Assembly: GCA_051648485.1 (NCBI GenBank)
Contig: JBOFFH010000008.1
Coordinates: 1-5,742 of the forward strand
DNA length: 5,742 nt
Source: JAGNZR01 sp051648485
GTDB taxonomy: Bacteria; Fusobacteriota; Fusobacteriia; Fusobacteriales; Fusobacteriaceae
Direction: 5' to 3'
Of this stretch, positions 5,202 through 5,742 are shown in pieces. Below the pieces are notes generated by a model. It was given only the letters and a program-made list of their open reading frames with translations. It ran no database searches and was not told the DNA's origin. The translations under genes and the position numbers were made by a program. How positions within the stretch are numbered: position 1 is the stretch's first letter; every line of letters starts with the position of its first letter.

Positions 5202-5741
5202 TTATGAAATATAAATAGAATACCCCAGATAGATTACATATGATAATAGCATAAAAGCTCCTTTTCTTTTTTGTATTGTATGCTTTTTAAATACAAAAGC
5301 AGAAAGAATAAGTAACATCGTAGCATAAAAAAGAACCATAAAATCTAAATCAAATTTAAAATCATAAATAATAGGTCTTACAAGTCCACTTGTTCCCATT
5401 ATCAAGAAAATATTGAATATATTAGAACCAACAACATTCCCAATTGCCATATCAGAATTACCTTTTTTCGCTGCTGCAACAGAGGCTGCAAGTTCAGGTA
5501 AAGATGTTCCTATTGAAACAATTGTAAGAGAAATAAGTTTCTCACTTACTTCGAAAGCTTTCGCAATTTTTACTGCTGAATCCACAACAAGTTGTCCACC
5601 AAGCATAAGTCCTATAAACCCTAACAGTAAAAAAATAATCATTTTTTTACTGTCCATATTTTCTGTTTCATCCGCTTCTATTTCACCTGTTTTTGAAATA
5701 AAGAAAATATAGATAATAAATCCTACAAAAAAACATAAAAG
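5202..5741 (-). CDS. CaCA-family Na+/Ca2+ antiporter-like protein (YrbG/NCX type), C-terminal part
   Basis: Inner-membrane cation/Ca2+ exchanger. The frame is open to the window edge, so the gene starts outside and the internal ATG at 5657 is not its start. 179 residues are visible. A hydrophobic helix (about 1-16) is followed by a short acidic loop (TGEIEADETEN, about 18-28), the usual central cytoplasmic linker of these proteins. Next comes the second alpha repeat: GGQLVVDSAVKIAKAF (48-63), VSIGTSLPELAA (75-86) with the ion-binding Glu83, and GNVVGSNIFNIF (101-112). Two further hydrophobic segments close the protein. The first alpha repeat must lie outside. Full-length relatives are about 310-325 aa. 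It is convergent with tonB and shows no obvious tie to heme use. Ion specificity (Na+/Ca2+ or H+/Ca2+) cannot be read from this half. Confidence 0.9.
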   Translation of the reverse strand, partial: LLCFFVGFIIYIFFISKTGEIEADETENMDSKKMIIFLLLGFIGLMLGGQLVVDSAVKIAKAFEVSEKLISLTIVSIGTSLPELAASVAAAKKGNSDMAIGNVVGSNIFNIFLIMGTSGLVRPIIYDFKFDLDFMVLFYATMLLILSAFVFKKHTIQKRKGAFMLLSYVIYLGYSIYIS

Positions 5742-5742
5742 A

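Noticed and set aside
5413..5712. Plus-strand open frame of 99 codons at the right edge.
   Set aside because: It is antisense to the strongly conserved alpha-2 repeat of the cation exchanger, which is clearly the coding strand.
1..5742. CRISPR arrays, tRNA or rRNA genes, insertion sequences or phage genes.
   Set aside because: I saw no spaced direct repeats, cloverleaf-like segments, transposase motifs or terminal inverted repeats. The window is filled by ordinary genes with matching composition.

Overview
The window is strongly A+T-rich. It has A-rich codon use (AAA, GAA, AGA, ATA), strong Shine-Dalgarno sites and tightly packed genes. A complete TonB-ExbB-ExbD system implies an outer membrane. 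Together with the gene content (a radical-SAM heme-degrading enzyme plus a heme/FMN flavodoxin), this points to an anaerobic Fusobacteriaceae-type bacterium (Fusobacterium, Cetobacterium, Ilyobacter and relatives). The taxon is an inference from composition and gene content. No rRNA or other marker is present.

Layout: (1) 1-1154, plus strand: 3' part of an M20 dipeptidase of the PepV/Sapep type, its 5' end cut by the window edge. (2) 1167-1203: a bidirectional intrinsic terminator shared with the convergent gene. (3) 1202-2819, minus strand: a two-gene unit, a DUF454/YbaN small membrane protein followed by an HmuW/HutW/ChuW-type radical SAM enzyme. (4) 2820-2978: a divergent control region with two near-consensus sigma70-type promoters in mirror image, a 9-bp inverted repeat carrying both -35 boxes, and a 21-bp palindrome over the leftward -10. 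(5) 2979-5196, plus strand: a four-gene unit, HmuF-like flavodoxin, exbB, exbD, tonB, with overlaps or gaps of only a few bases. (6) 5202-5741, minus strand: C-terminal half of a CaCA-type cation exchanger (YrbG/NCX-like), running off the window.

Regions 3-5 read as one anaerobic heme (iron) acquisition and catabolism locus. TonB-ExbB-ExbD would energise uptake of heme through an outer-membrane receptor that is not in this window. The HmuW-type enzyme would open the porphyrin ring without oxygen, releasing iron and a linear tetrapyrrole (anaerobilin). The HmuF-type flavodoxin would hand heme to HmuW and reduce the reactive product. These activities are known for the Fusobacterium nucleatum HmuW and HmuF proteins and are transferred here by family resemblance. 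Here the enzyme and its flavodoxin partner sit on opposite arms of a divergent promoter, and the DUF454 protein of unknown function is the first gene of the enzyme arm.

The points most worth a second look are: the apparent AUC start codon of the DUF454 gene; the 21-bp palindrome over its promoter; the symmetric divergent promoters; the Thr in ExbB where E. coli has the essential Glu176; and the DUF454-HmuW pairing.
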